Positions 34,022 to 42,642 are shown, numbered from the stretch's first letter. The stretch is 54,618 bases of DNA from JBBECF01 sp040881945 (GCA_040881945.1 JBBECF010000210.1:1-54618); one strand, 5' to 3'. The notes: generated by a model not told the origin, from the letters alone. Program-made: numbers and translations.

Positions 34022-35089
34022 TTGCCCCCCTTTGAACGATACCTCACCGTCTGGGTGGTGCTGTGCATCGTCGTCGGCATCGCGCTCGGCCACTGGTTTC
34101 CGACGGTGTTCCAGACGATTGGCGGCGCCGAGATCGCTCGGGTCAATCTGCCGGTCGCGGCCCTGATCTGGCTGATGATCGTTCCGATGCTGGTCAAGAT
34201 CGACTTCGCCGCACTGGGGCGGGTCAAGGAGCATTGGCGCGGGATCGGGGTCACGCTCTTCGTCAACTGGGCGGTCAAGCCGTTCTCGATGGCGCTCTTG
34301 GGCTGGCTCTTCATCGGTTGGCTGTTCAAGCCCTATGCGCCGGCCGATCAGATCGACAGCTACATTGCCGGGCTCATCCTGCTGGCCGCGGCGCCTTGTA
34401 CCGCCATGGTGTTCGTCTGGAGCAACCTGTCGGACGGCGAGCCGCACTTCACGCTGAGCCAGGTGGCGCTGAACGACGTCATCATGGTCGTCGCCTTCGC
34501 GCCGATCGTCGGCCTGTTGCTCGGCCTATCGGCGATCACCGTCCCCTGGGAAACGCTTCTTCTGTCCGTGGGCCTCTACATCGTCGTGCCCGTGATCATC
34601 GCGCAGGCCGTGCGCCGGGCCGCGCTCGTGGGCGGTGGCCCCGCCGGCCTCGGCCGGCTCCTGGCGACGCTCCAGCCGGTTTCGCTGGCGGCGCTCCTCT
34701 CGACGCTCGTGCTGCTGTTCGGGTTCCAGGGCGAGCAGATCATCGCTCAGCCGCTCATCATCGCCATGCTCGCCGTGCCGATCACGATCCAGGTCTACTT
34801 CAACTCGGGCCTGGCCTATCTCCTCAACCGGGCGACCGGCGAAGCGCACTGCGTCGCGGCCCCTTCGGCGCTCATCGGCGCCAGCAACTTTTTCGAGCTC
34901 GCCGTCGCCGCCGCAATCAGCCTGTTCGGGTTCGACTCCGGCGCGGCGCTCGCCACGGTCGTCGGTGTCCTGATCGAGGTCCCCGTCATGCTCTCGGTGG
35001 TCAGGATCGTGAACGCCACGCGCGACTGGTACGACGCGGGCCCCGCGGTTAGGCGGCGCACGACCATGTTGGCAAGGAAGCCGGGGTGA
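34022..35089 (+). CDS. ACR3-family arsenite efflux transporter
   Basis: A 355-residue membrane protein with about ten helices, starting at TTG 34022. The ACR3 hallmark cysteine is in LLAAAPCTAMVFVWSNLSDGEP (about residues 121-142). NLPVAALIWLMIVPMLVKIDF and ASNFFELAVAAAISLFG are also diagnostic. It exports arsenite, powered by the proton gradient. The stop overlaps the arsC start by GTGA. Confidence 0.92.
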   Translation: MPPFERYLTVWVVLCIVVGIALGHWFPTVFQTIGGAEIARVNLPVAALIWLMIVPMLVKIDFAALGRVKEHWRGIGVTLFVNWAVKPFSMALLGWLFIGWLFKPYAPADQIDSYIAGLILLAAAPCTAMVFVWSNLSDGEPHFTLSQVALNDVIMVVAFAPIVGLLLGLSAITVPWETLLLSVGLYIVVPVIIAQAVRRAALVGGGPAGLGRLLATLQPVSLAALLSTLVLLFGFQGEQIIAQPLIIAMLAVPITIQVYFNSGLAYLLNRATGEAHCVAAPSALIGASNFFELAVAAAISLFGFDSGAALATVVGVLIEVPVMLSVVRIVNATRDWYDAGPAVRRRTTMLARKPG

Positions 35090-35529
35090 CCATGGACGTC
35101 ACGATCTACCACAACCCCGCTTGCGCGACGTCGCGCAATACGCTGGCGCTGATTCGAAATGCCGGTGTCGAGCCCAACATCATCGAATACCTCGAGACGC
35201 CGCTTTCACGGGAAACGCTCGTCGACCTCATCCGGCGGATGGGGACGCCCGTTCGCGCGCTGCTGCGCGAAAAGGGAACGCCGTATCACGAGCTCCGGCT
35301 CGATGATCCGACGCTGACCGATGACCGGCTCATCGACGCGATGCTGGCGCATCCGATCCTGATCAACAGGCCGATCGTCGTCACGCCATGGGGCGTGAAG
35401 CTCTGCCGGCCCTCGGAGGCCGTGCTCGACATCCTGCCGCTGCCGCAAAAGGGGCCGTTTGCGAAGGACGACGGCGAGCCCGTCATCGACACGCAAGGGA
35501 ACCGCGTCTTGTCGTCGCGGGCATCGTAG
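35086..35529 (+). CDS. arsC: Arsenate reductase (glutaredoxin-type)
   Basis: A 147-residue ArsC that reduces arsenate to arsenite with glutaredoxin. The active-site loop is IYHNPACATSRNTLALI with the catalytic Cys near residue 13, followed by LIRRMGTPVRALLREKGTPY and HPILINRPIVVTPWGVKLCRP with the conserved Arg. It starts at GTG 35086 (ATG 35092 alternative) and completes the arsR-acr3-arsC operon, which gives resistance to As(V) and As(III). Confidence 0.94.
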   Translation: MTMDVTIYHNPACATSRNTLALIRNAGVEPNIIEYLETPLSRETLVDLIRRMGTPVRALLREKGTPYHELRLDDPTLTDDRLIDAMLAHPILINRPIVVTPWGVKLCRPSEAVLDILPLPQKGPFAKDDGEPVIDTQGNRVLSSRAS

Positions 35530-35697
35530 CCGCCCGCTCCGGCCGATTCGACATGAGGCATCGCGAAACGCGCCGGGCCGGAACGAACTCGGCGCGGCGG
35601 GGCCGGCCCGGCGGCCGATGCAATCGAAACAGCGCGAAAAGAATATTCGCGGCGGGTGAGCCGCCCTCCGCCGTCGGCCTCCGCCAACCCGGGTCCG

Positions 35698-36732
35698 CTA
35701 GGTGCCGGGGCGCACGGCGCGCCCCGTCGCGGCCGAGCGGTAGGCCGCCTCGCAGACCGCGAACGTCTTCAGATTGTCGCGACCGGAGGTGTCGGCGTCC
35801 CGCCCGGCGCGCGACGCTTCCAACATGTGGGCGCAGGTGCGGAACACGCTGTCCTCGATGATGTCCCAGGGCGGGGCCATCCACGGCAGCGTCGGCGCGT
35901 CGACGTCGCTCTCGGTCATCCGCCCGTTCACCGTGAGCTCCAGGATGCGGCCCGGCTTCGCCACGACGGCGCCGTTCGGTCCTTCGATCTCGACGAGGGT
36001 TTCGGGAAAGCCGTCGGGCAGGCGATGCGCCTCATAGGTGCATTCGACCACCGACACGGCGCCGGACAGGTGCTTCACCAGCATCGTGGCGGTGTCCTCG
36101 GCCCTGACCTTCGGATTGCGGCGCTGCGTCTCGCAGGAGACGTGCTCCACCTCGCCGAGGAAAAACCGGGCGAGGTCGAGGACGTGAACGCCGAGGTCGA
36201 GGATGACGAACCGCTCCTCGTCGAAGAAATAGGGCTGGCCGGCGTAGATATCATAGCCCGTGCGGAAGCTGATCCGCGCCCAGGACGGCTCGCCGATCGC
36301 CTTGGAATCGAGGATCTCCCTCACCTTTCGCATCGGCGCCTGGAAACGGAAATTCTCGTGGACGGCAAGAAAGACGCCGGCGGTGGCGGCCGACTCGACC
36401 ATGGCGACGCAGGCGCCCCAGTCGGGCCCGAACGGTTTCTGCACCACGGTCGGCACGCGGTGGCCGAGCGCGAGCTCGACCAGGGGCCGATGGACATCCA
36501 TCCGGGTCACGATATCGACCAACCCGAGATTCCGGTCCCGGAACATCGTTGCCGCGTCGGAATACCAGTGCGGGACGCCGAAGGCCTCGGCCGCGGCCTT
36601 CGCCTTGGCCGGGTCGACGTCGCACACCGCGACCAGATCGGCGCCTGCGGAGGCCAGGTCCCGCCAGGAATGAAGGTGGTTCCGCGAGAAGAATCCGCAT
36701 CCGATAAGCCCGACGGCAACGCGATCGCTCAT
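35698..36732 (-). CDS. Gfo/Idh/MocA family oxidoreductase
   Basis: A 344-residue NAD(P)-dependent dehydrogenase. The N-terminal Rossmann domain reads VAVGLIGCGFFSRNHLHSW, then LVAVCDVDPAKAKAAAEAFG. The catalytic-domain lead QKPFGPDWGACVAMVESA holds the family Lys (about residue 94). Relatives act on sugars, polyols or their derivatives. It is divergent from an enolase-superfamily sugar-acid dehydratase gene, and the two probably serve one carbohydrate pathway from a shared 199-bp promoter region. Confidence 0.88.
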   Translation of the reverse strand: MSDRVAVGLIGCGFFSRNHLHSWRDLASAGADLVAVCDVDPAKAKAAAEAFGVPHWYSDAATMFRDRNLGLVDIVTRMDVHRPLVELALGHRVPTVVQKPFGPDWGACVAMVESAATAGVFLAVHENFRFQAPMRKVREILDSKAIGEPSWARISFRTGYDIYAGQPYFFDEERFVILDLGVHVLDLARFFLGEVEHVSCETQRRNPKVRAEDTATMLVKHLSGAVSVVECTYEAHRLPDGFPETLVEIEGPNGAVVAKPGRILELTVNGRMTESDVDAPTLPWMAPPWDIIEDSVFRTCAHMLEASRAGRDADTSGRDNLKTFAVCEAAYRSAATGRAVRPGT

Positions 36733-36931
36733 GGCGGCAATTCCCTATGCGGCGGCGCGGGGCGGGAAAGGGTAGATTACCGTAAATCCCGAGGCGCGGG
36801 CAAAGCCGACGGTGAGGTGGAACGCCTTCGACCCGGGCGCATCGGCCCTCGACCGTTCGGCTTCGTGCAGGCATTCTTGGCGGCCCGCCGGGCCGGGCCG
36901 GTGCATCATTAAGGAGGGGCCGGGAACGGCG

Positions 36932-38119
36932 ATGAAGATCACCGACATCAAGACCTTCGTCGTGGGCAACCCGCCGCCGCATTTCGGCGGGCGCTACTTC
37001 GTCTTCCTGAAGCTGGTCACCGACGGCGGAATCGAAGGCGTGGGCGAGGTCTATTCCGTCCCGTTCCATCCCCGCGTCGTGGCGCGCATGATCGAGGATC
37101 TGTGCGAACGGCGGGTCATCGGCGCCGACCCGTTCAAGATCGAGCGGCTGTGGCGCCTGGTCTATTCGAGCGGCTACACGCAGCGCCCCGACACCTCGCT
37201 CATGGGCATCCTCAGCGGCGTCGAGATGGCCTGCTGGGACATCGTCGGCAAGGCGCTCGACCGGCCGGTCTACGAGCTGCTCGGCGGCCGCGTCCACGAC
37301 CGGCTGCGCAGCTACAGCTATCTCTACCCGGAGCCGGGCGACAAGACCGACGTCTACGCCGACCCGGACCTCGCCGCCGAGCGCGCGGCCGAGTACGTAG
37401 GCCAAGGCTTCACGGCGGTCAAGTTCGACCCGGCCGGGCCCTACTCCGCCTTCGACCCGCGGCAGCCGTCCCTGGAGGCGCTCGACCGGTCCGAGACGTT
37501 CGTGCGCAAGCTGCGCGAGGCCGTCGGCGGCCGCTGCGACCTGCTGTTCGGCACGCACGGCCAGTTCACCGCCGCCGGGGCGATCCGCCTGGCCAGGCGG
37601 CTCGAGCCCTACGATCCGCTCTGGCTCGAGGAGCCGACGCCGCCCGAGCTGCCGGAGGAAATGGCCCGGGTCGCGCGCCAGACCAGCATCCCGATCGCCA
37701 CCGGCGAACGGCTGGCGACCAAGTACGAGTTCGCCCGCGTGCTCGAGCTGCGGGCGGCCTCGATCCTGCAGATGGCGTTGGGCCGCGTCGGCGGCCTGCT
37801 CGAGGCCAAGAAGATCGCCGGCATGGCCGAGGCGCATTACGCGCAGATCGCGCCGCATCTCTATTGCGGGCCGATCGAGGGCGCCGCCAACGTCCAGATC
37901 GCCGCGTGCAGCCCGAACTTCCTGATCCTGGAGAGCATCCAGACCTGGGGCGGCTTCCACGCCGAGATCCTGAAACAGCCGATCCGCTGGGAGGACGGTT
38001 ACGTGATCCCGCCGACCGGGCCGGGGCTGGGCGTCGAGCTCGACGAGGCGGTGGCGGCGGCCCACCCCTATGACGGCACGCTCCTGCACCTGGAGATGGC
38101 CGACGCGCCGATCCCCTAG
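36932..38119 (+). CDS. Enolase-superfamily mandelate racemase/muconate lactonizing enzyme family protein
   Basis: A 395-residue (beta/alpha)7-barrel enzyme, probably an acid-sugar dehydratase. It starts at ATG 36932 after AAGGAGGGG. Features are KITDIKTFVVGNPPP, GILSGVEMACWDIVGKALDRPVYELLGG, GFTAVKFDPAGPY (general base Lys region near residue 168), DLLFGTHGQF, LWLEEPTPPE with a metal Glu, and IATGERLATKYE with the next. It resembles the galactonate/mannonate dehydratase subgroup. The TAG stop codon is supplied by the 5' end of a repeat element, so the natural C-terminus may once have been different. Confidence 0.87.
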   Translation: MKITDIKTFVVGNPPPHFGGRYFVFLKLVTDGGIEGVGEVYSVPFHPRVVARMIEDLCERRVIGADPFKIERLWRLVYSSGYTQRPDTSLMGILSGVEMACWDIVGKALDRPVYELLGGRVHDRLRSYSYLYPEPGDKTDVYADPDLAAERAAEYVGQGFTAVKFDPAGPYSAFDPRQPSLEALDRSETFVRKLREAVGGRCDLLFGTHGQFTAAGAIRLARRLEPYDPLWLEEPTPPELPEEMARVARQTSIPIATGERLATKYEFARVLELRAASILQMALGRVGGLLEAKKIAGMAEAHYAQIAPHLYCGPIEGAANVQIAACSPNFLILESIQTWGGFHAEILKQPIRWEDGYVIPPTGPGLGVELDEAVAAAHPYDGTLLHLEMADAPIP

Positions 38120-38236
38120 TGTCCTGCCCCAGAAATTCGTTTCGAATTTCTGGGATAAGCAGGCCACTAGATTCAAAAGTATAGTGGCCCGTTCACCCCG
38201 AAATTCGTGGAACGAATTTCGGGGACGGGACACTAG
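38116..38236 (+). repeat. 121-bp double-hairpin repeat, copy 2
   Basis: Inverted relative to copy 1 at 25206-25326 and of equal length. First half CTAGTGTCCTGC...GCAGGCCACTAG around CAGAAATTCG/CGAATTTCTG; second half TAGTGGCCCGTTC...ACGGGACACTAG around CGAAATTCG/CGAATTTCG. Its first TAG closes the enolase-superfamily gene. Confidence 0.85.
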
Positions 38237-38313
38237 ATCGCCGGCACCCGGTGGCGACGACGCGCCGCCGGAAGCGAGGGGCGCAAATTTTCCCCAAGAA
38301 ACCGGCCGGCTTC

Positions 38314-38327
38314 TTGATCTACGTCAA
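38314..38327 (+). promoter_or_regulatory. FNR/Dnr-type operator upstream of the tetraheme cytochrome gene
   Basis: TTGAT-CTAC-GTCAA, a near-consensus FNR/CRP-family site, 110 bp before the napC/nirT-like start. It implies induction under oxygen limitation or by nitrogen oxides. Confidence 0.7.
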
Positions 38328-38437
38328 GGCATGGACTCGGAATCCGCAATTAGAGTAAAAATCAATAGGGGGCCCTGCCGGCTTCGCGAGCAGGGTGGGA
38401 AGGGGGGCTTCGCGCCGCCGCGAAGAAAACAGAACGC

Positions 38438-39052
38438 ATGCGGGTCCTGAAAAAGCTATGGCGTCCGTTCAGCCGTCCGAGTTCGCGCTACGCGCTCGGC
38501 ACCCTGCTGGTGGTCGGCGCCATCGGGGGGGTTCTCTTCTGGGGGAGCTTCCACTGGGCGCTCGAGCTCTCGAGCACCGAGACGTTCTGCATCAGCTGTC
38601 ACGAGATGCGCTCGACCGTGTACGAGGAGCTGAAGAAAAGCCCCCACTACCTGAACCGGAGCGGCGTTCGCGCCACTTGCGCCGATTGTCACGTTCCCAA
38701 GGAATGGATTTACAAGGTCAGACGGAAGATCCAAGCGACCGTCGGCGAAGTTCCGATGCACCTCATCGGCGCGGTGAACACGCCGGAAAAATTCGAGGCC
38801 AAGCGCCTCGAGCTCGCGCAGCGCGTCTGGGACGCGATGAAGAAGACCGATTCGCGCGAGTGCCGGAACTGCCATCAGATGCAATTCATGGACCTGGCCA
38901 ACCAGCGACCTAGGGCGCGCGGCCAGCACGAGAGCGCGATCACCACCGGCGAGACCTGCATCGATTGCCACAAGGGCATCGCCCACAAGCCGGTCCACGA
39001 GAAGCTGGAAGCGCCGCCGGCCGAGGCCGAGGGCGGATTCACGCTGGAGTAG
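38438..39052 (+). CDS. NapC/NirT-family tetraheme cytochrome c
   Basis: A 204-residue membrane-anchored quinol dehydrogenase. One N-terminal membrane helix (YALGTLLVVGAIGGVLFWGSF, split here at 20) is followed by four CXXCH haem sites: CISCH, CADCH, CRNCH and CIDCH. The additional axial-ligand region KSPHYLNRSGVRATC is typical of NirT/NapC. It should pass electrons from quinol to a periplasmic acceptor. The haem protein at 39489 is the nearest candidate partner. No nap, nir or nor reductase genes are in the window. Confidence 0.9.
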   Translation: MRVLKKLWRPFSRPSSRYALGTLLVVGAIGGVLFWGSFHWALELSSTETFCISCHEMRSTVYEELKKSPHYLNRSGVRATCADCHVPKEWIYKVRRKIQATVGEVPMHLIGAVNTPEKFEAKRLELAQRVWDAMKKTDSRECRNCHQMQFMDLANQRPRARGQHESAITTGETCIDCHKGIAHKPVHEKLEAPPAEAEGGFTLE

Positions 39053-39201
39053 GACACCGCCGACGGACCGCGCCGCGCGGCGCGACACGAAAAGGAGAAG
39101 GTTGACGCCATGACGACATCCTGCCGATTGCCGAGCACCGGACCGTTGCTGGCCGCGAGCCTTGTTCTCGGCGGTCTTCTGGCGCCGCCCGCCCTTGCGA
39201 T

Positions 39202-39286
39202 CGAACCCGCGGGCCGGCAGCCGGCCCTGCCCTTGCAGATCGACCATGGCGCACAGCCCGGCGGCGGTCGTGATCTGGATCGCGCT
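39202..39286 (+). repeat. 85-bp direct repeat, left copy (of 41064-41148)
   Basis: 84 of 85 bases match 41064-41148, which lies inside the saccharopine-dehydrogenase-like gene. The two copies flank 1.8 kb holding an FNR box and the ethylbenzene-dehydrogenase-like gene. Confidence 0.9.
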
Positions 39287-39338
39287 CGATGCCGGCCGGC
39301 GTCGGGCGTCGATTTTGCCCAGGAAATCGGCCAATTGC

Positions 39339-39352
39339 TTGATCTATGTCAA
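39339..39352 (+). promoter_or_regulatory. FNR/Dnr-type operator upstream of the haem protein gene
   Basis: TTGAT-CTAT-GTCAA, differing in one spacer base from the site at 38314. The flanks are also similar over about 50 bp, so the promoter region appears duplicated. It lies 136 bp before ATG 39489. Confidence 0.7.
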
Positions 39353-39488
39353 AGTATGGGCGGAGACTCTGGACCGTTTACCTAGAAATAGATAAGGACT
39401 TCGCCTAAGTCATCATCAAGGGAATACGGACGGCCGCGCCGTTGCGAGAGTGGCCGTGGCCGCCGCCCGCGCAAGAGGAGGACAGCCA

Positions 39489-40826
39489 ATGAGAACAAAG
39501 ATGCCTTTGGGACGAGCGCTGGGTCGGAGCGTCGTCGCATTTGTTGCCTTCGGCAGTTGGGGCGAGGCCCTTGCCGCGCCGCCGCAGGACTGGTCGGCCA
39601 TACCGGCGCAGACTGTCAAACTGTTCTATCCCGGGCAAGGGGGCTACGACTGGCTGCGGAGCCCGGACCACAAGCGCGCCGATCAGAAGGTCGTGCGGGG
39701 AGATTCCTGCGTCTCCTGCCACGAGGGCGAGCAACAGGAGATTGGCGACCTGATCGTGTCGGGCCAGCGGCTCGAGCCGGCGCCCATTCCCGGGAAGAAC
39801 GGATCGGTCGACCTCAACGTCCAGGTGGCCTACGACGCGGAGAACGCGTATTTCCGCTTCCAGTGGAAGACCCACATGAACCGGCCGGGCCAGATGCATG
39901 ACTACATGCGCTTCGACGGCGAGAAATGGAGCTTCTACGGCGGGGCGCGCTCCGACAAAGGGGTGCGCAGCGGCGAGGAGCCGGCGATCTACGAGGACCG
40001 ACTGGCGATGATGATCGATGACGGTTCGGTTCCGCTGTTCCGCGAGCAGGGCTGCTGGCTCACCTGTCATCAGGGCATGCGCGACATGCAGAACGAGGCG
40101 TCGAAGGACGCGGTGCAGGCGCATCCGCGGCTCGGCAAGGACGGGCTCAAGGAAAGCGACGTGCGCAAGTACCTGCCCTTGAGTCGCTCCGACGAGAACG
40201 CCGGCTGGGACAAGGTCAAGTCCGCCGAGGAGGTGGCGCAACTCAAGGCGAACGGGCAGTTCGTCGAGCTCATGCAGTGGCGGGCCGGCCGCAGCAATCC
40301 GGTCGGCATGGCGGATGACGGCTACGTGCTCGAATACCGGCTGTCCGACGAGGGCACCGGGCCGTTCACCTGGAACGTCGACCGCAAGACCATGACGCCC
40401 AAATTCATGTTCGACGCGAGCAAGACGGGCATGAAGTCGATCACGGTCGGCGACGTCGGCGATCCCGCGAAGCCCTACGCCGTCATTCAGGAGGAGAATG
40501 CCGTCCCTTACGACGCCAATGCCGGCTGGAAGGCCGACGACGTTCTGCCTGGGCGGCTCCTCACCCGTGCGGGGACCAAGGGCTCCGCGGCGGACAACGA
40601 CCAAGCGAAGGGCGAATGGAAGGACAGCGCCTGGACGGTCGTGTGGACCCGCAAGATGAACACCGGGCACCCGGAGGACGACAAGATCCTGCAGGAAGGC
40701 AAGGCCTACAGCTTCGGGTTTGCCGTCCACGACGACAACGTCACCACGCGGTTCCATTTCGTCGGCTTCCCGGTCACTATCGGCTTCGGCACGGCCGGCG
40801 AAATCCAGGCAACCAAGCTGCAGTGA
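39489..40826 (+). CDS. Ethylbenzene-dehydrogenase-related periplasmic haem protein
   Basis: A 445-residue exported protein. A Sec signal peptide (VVAFVAFGSWGEALAAPPQ) precedes a c-type haem site CVSCH (about residue 76), followed by a domain like the gamma subunit of ethylbenzene/DMSO-reductase-type enzymes (VQVAYDAENAYFRFQWKTHMN) and a second, unusual CWLTCH (CX3CH) site near residue 188. The C-terminus reads AYSFGFAVHDDNVTTRFHFV. It probably receives electrons from the NapC/NirT-like cytochrome upstream. The terminal reaction is unknown. GGAGG precedes ATG 39489. Confidence 0.85.
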   Translation: MRTKMPLGRALGRSVVAFVAFGSWGEALAAPPQDWSAIPAQTVKLFYPGQGGYDWLRSPDHKRADQKVVRGDSCVSCHEGEQQEIGDLIVSGQRLEPAPIPGKNGSVDLNVQVAYDAENAYFRFQWKTHMNRPGQMHDYMRFDGEKWSFYGGARSDKGVRSGEEPAIYEDRLAMMIDDGSVPLFREQGCWLTCHQGMRDMQNEASKDAVQAHPRLGKDGLKESDVRKYLPLSRSDENAGWDKVKSAEEVAQLKANGQFVELMQWRAGRSNPVGMADDGYVLEYRLSDEGTGPFTWNVDRKTMTPKFMFDASKTGMKSITVGDVGDPAKPYAVIQEENAVPYDANAGWKADDVLPGRLLTRAGTKGSAADNDQAKGEWKDSAWTVVWTRKMNTGHPEDDKILQEGKAYSFGFAVHDDNVTTRFHFVGFPVTIGFGTAGEIQATKLQ

Positions 40827-40998
40827 CGGAGCCATTGGGAAGCGTTCTCGGGTCGGCGTCGAACGTTGAGAAGCCTTCGACGCCGACCCGGAGCGTCACC
40901 GCCAACCACCGAGAAAGACCGCGTCCGCGCGCATCGAATTCGGGTCGACGGCGCTCGGCCGTGCCGAGCCGGCCCATTGGCCGGCCGCCCCTTGCCGC

Positions 40999-42069
40999 TC
41001 AGGCGAACGCGCGGCCGAAGCGGTTGGCGAGGAAGTCGCCGAGCTCGGCCTGTTCCTGGCGGACGAACCCGCTGGCCGGCAGCCGGCCCTGCCCTTGCAG
41101 ATCGACCATGGCGCACAGCCCGGCGGCGGTCGTGATCTGGATCGCGCTTACCAGCCGGCCGTCGATCTCGCGGGCGTAGATCTTCTTGGCGTAGGTCTCC
41201 TGGGTCAGGCGGCCGTCGCGCTCGCCGGCCACGGTGACGAAGATCAGCACCACATCCTGGTGCGTGATCGGAATCGCCGTCTCGAGCACGTCCTTGAGCA
41301 GCGGGCGCCGCTCCTTGAGCCGCAGGTCCTCGAGCAGCAGCTTGACGATGTCGCGGTGGCCGGGATAGCGCACGGTCTTGTAGTTGAGGCTGCCCACGCG
41401 GCCCTCCAGCGTCTCGCACAGCGTGCCGAGGCCGCCGGAGGTGTTGAACGCCTCGTAGTCGATGCCGTCGAGCGAGAAGCGCTCGAGCCCCTCGAGCGGC
41501 ATGACCTCGACCGCCCTGCCCTCGTGGATCGCCTCGCACGGGTTGCAGTATTCGTTGATCAGCCCGTCGGTGCTCCAGGTCAGGTTGTATTTCAGGCCGT
41601 TGACCGGGAACTGCGGCAGGGCGCCCACCCGCATGTGCACGTCGCGCAGCGTTTCGAAGCGCCGGGCCAGGTCGTTGGCGACGATGCTGACGAAGCCCGG
41701 CGCCAACCCGCATTGCGGCACGAAGGCGGTGTCGGCGCCCGCGGCCAGCGCGCGCACGGCCTTGGTCGTGGCGACGTCCTCGGTCAGGTCGAAATAGTGC
41801 GCGCCCGCCGCGGCGGCCGCGGCCGCCGCCGCCGGGTTGAGGAAGAAGGGGAGCGCGCTGACGACGACGTCCTTGCCCTCGGCCGCCTCGGCCAGCGCCT
41901 GCGGGTCGGCGACGTCGACGCGTCGGCGGCGCGCCTTGCCCGGCGCCATGCGGGCGAGCATCGCCTGGTCGCGGTCGGCCACCGTGACCAGGTAATCGCC
42001 GGTCGCCGCCAGCATGTCGACGATGGCGCCGCCGATCTTGCCGGCGCCGAGCACCAATACCTTGCGCAT
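40999..42069 (-). CDS. Saccharopine dehydrogenase family protein
   Basis: A 356-residue NAD(P)-dependent enzyme. It starts with the Rossmann motif KVLVLGAGKIGGAIVDMLAA and shows VVVSALPFFLNPAAA, YFDLTEDVATT, and PQCGLAPGFVSIVANDLA (about residues 118-135), as in lysine dehydrogenase/saccharopine dehydrogenase relatives. It is divergent from an Lrp/AsnC regulator, which likely controls it in amino acid catabolism. Part of its 3' region (41064-41148) is duplicated at 39202-39286; the copy in this gene leads to a normal family C-terminus, so this is the original. Confidence 0.87.
   Translation of the reverse strand: MRKVLVLGAGKIGGAIVDMLAATGDYLVTVADRDQAMLARMAPGKARRRRVDVADPQALAEAAEGKDVVVSALPFFLNPAAAAAAAAAGAHYFDLTEDVATTKAVRALAAGADTAFVPQCGLAPGFVSIVANDLARRFETLRDVHMRVGALPQFPVNGLKYNLTWSTDGLINEYCNPCEAIHEGRAVEVMPLEGLERFSLDGIDYEAFNTSGGLGTLCETLEGRVGSLNYKTVRYPGHRDIVKLLLEDLRLKERRPLLKDVLETAIPITHQDVVLIFVTVAGERDGRLTQETYAKKIYAREIDGRLVSAIQITTAAGLCAMVDLQGQGRLPASGFVRQEQAELGDFLANRFGRAFA
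41064..41148 (+). repeat. 85-bp direct repeat, right copy inside the saccharopine-dehydrogenase-like gene
   Basis: Original of the duplicated segment at 39202-39286; one mismatch (T at 41073, G at 39211). It encodes, on the minus strand, the region around TTAAGLCAMVDLQGQGRLP. Confidence 0.9.
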
Positions 42070-42198
42070 TCGCCCCTCCTGGATTGCCGGCCGAATCGTG
42101 TCATGCTAGCAACCTGGGGCGGCCGGTTGGAAGCCGACGAAGCGCCGGCCGGGGCCGCGGGGCCGGCGAAACGACGGGGCCTGGCCGGCGAAACGACC

Positions 42199-42642
42199 GT
42201 GACGAAACGCGAGCTCGACGAGATCGACCGGCGGCTCATAGCGCTGCTGCGCGCCAATGCGCGCCAGCCGGCGGCGCTGCTCGGGCGCCGGCTGAACCTG
42301 TCGCGCAGCGCCGTGCAGGAGCGCCTGCGCCGGCTGGAGCGCGACGGCGTGATCCTCGGCTATACGGCGGTGCTCGCCGATGCCTCGCCGCGCCCGGCGG
42401 TCAGCGCCCAGGTCATGCTGACCCTGGACCCGAAGCTGCAGGACCGCGCCGTCGAGGCGCTGCGCGGCCTGCCCGAGGTGGTCAGCGCCCACACCGTCAG
42501 CGGCGCCTTCGACCTGGCGGCCGAAGTGGCGGCGACGACCGCCGAGGAGCTCGACGCGGTGCTGACCCGCATCGGCAAGCTGCCGGGCGTCACGCGCACC
42601 ACCTCCTGGATCCTGCTGTCGGCCAAGTTCCAGCGGCGCTGA
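42199..42642 (+). CDS. Lrp/AsnC family transcriptional regulator
   Basis: A 147-residue regulator from GTG 42199. The N-terminal winged helix-turn-helix is LDEIDRRLIALLRANARQPAALLGRRLNLSRSAVQERLRRLERDGVI (given by its ends, about residues 5-52). The C-terminal RAM ligand domain includes GAFDLAAEVAATTAEELDAVL. It is divergent from the saccharopine-dehydrogenase-like gene with 129 bp between starts, the usual arrangement for a local amino-acid-responsive regulator. Confidence 0.9.
   Translation: MTKRELDEIDRRLIALLRANARQPAALLGRRLNLSRSAVQERLRRLERDGVILGYTAVLADASPRPAVSAQVMLTLDPKLQDRAVEALRGLPEVVSAHTVSGAFDLAAEVAATTAEELDAVLTRIGKLPGVTRTTSWILLSAKFQRR

Larger units (their letters stand above)
39110..39385 (+). 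pseudogene. Orphan signal-peptide fragment fused to duplicated DNA
   Basis: ATG 39110 opens a good Sec signal peptide (LLAASLVLGGLLAPPALA, cleavage after ALA). From codon 31 the frame runs into the 85-bp duplicate of the saccharopine-dehydrogenase-like gene, read in the opposite sense, and has no protein-like character. It looks like the start of an exported protein, perhaps a cytochrome following the NapC gene, whose body was lost when the duplicated segment arrived. An AAAAGGAG site precedes it. Confidence 0.5.
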
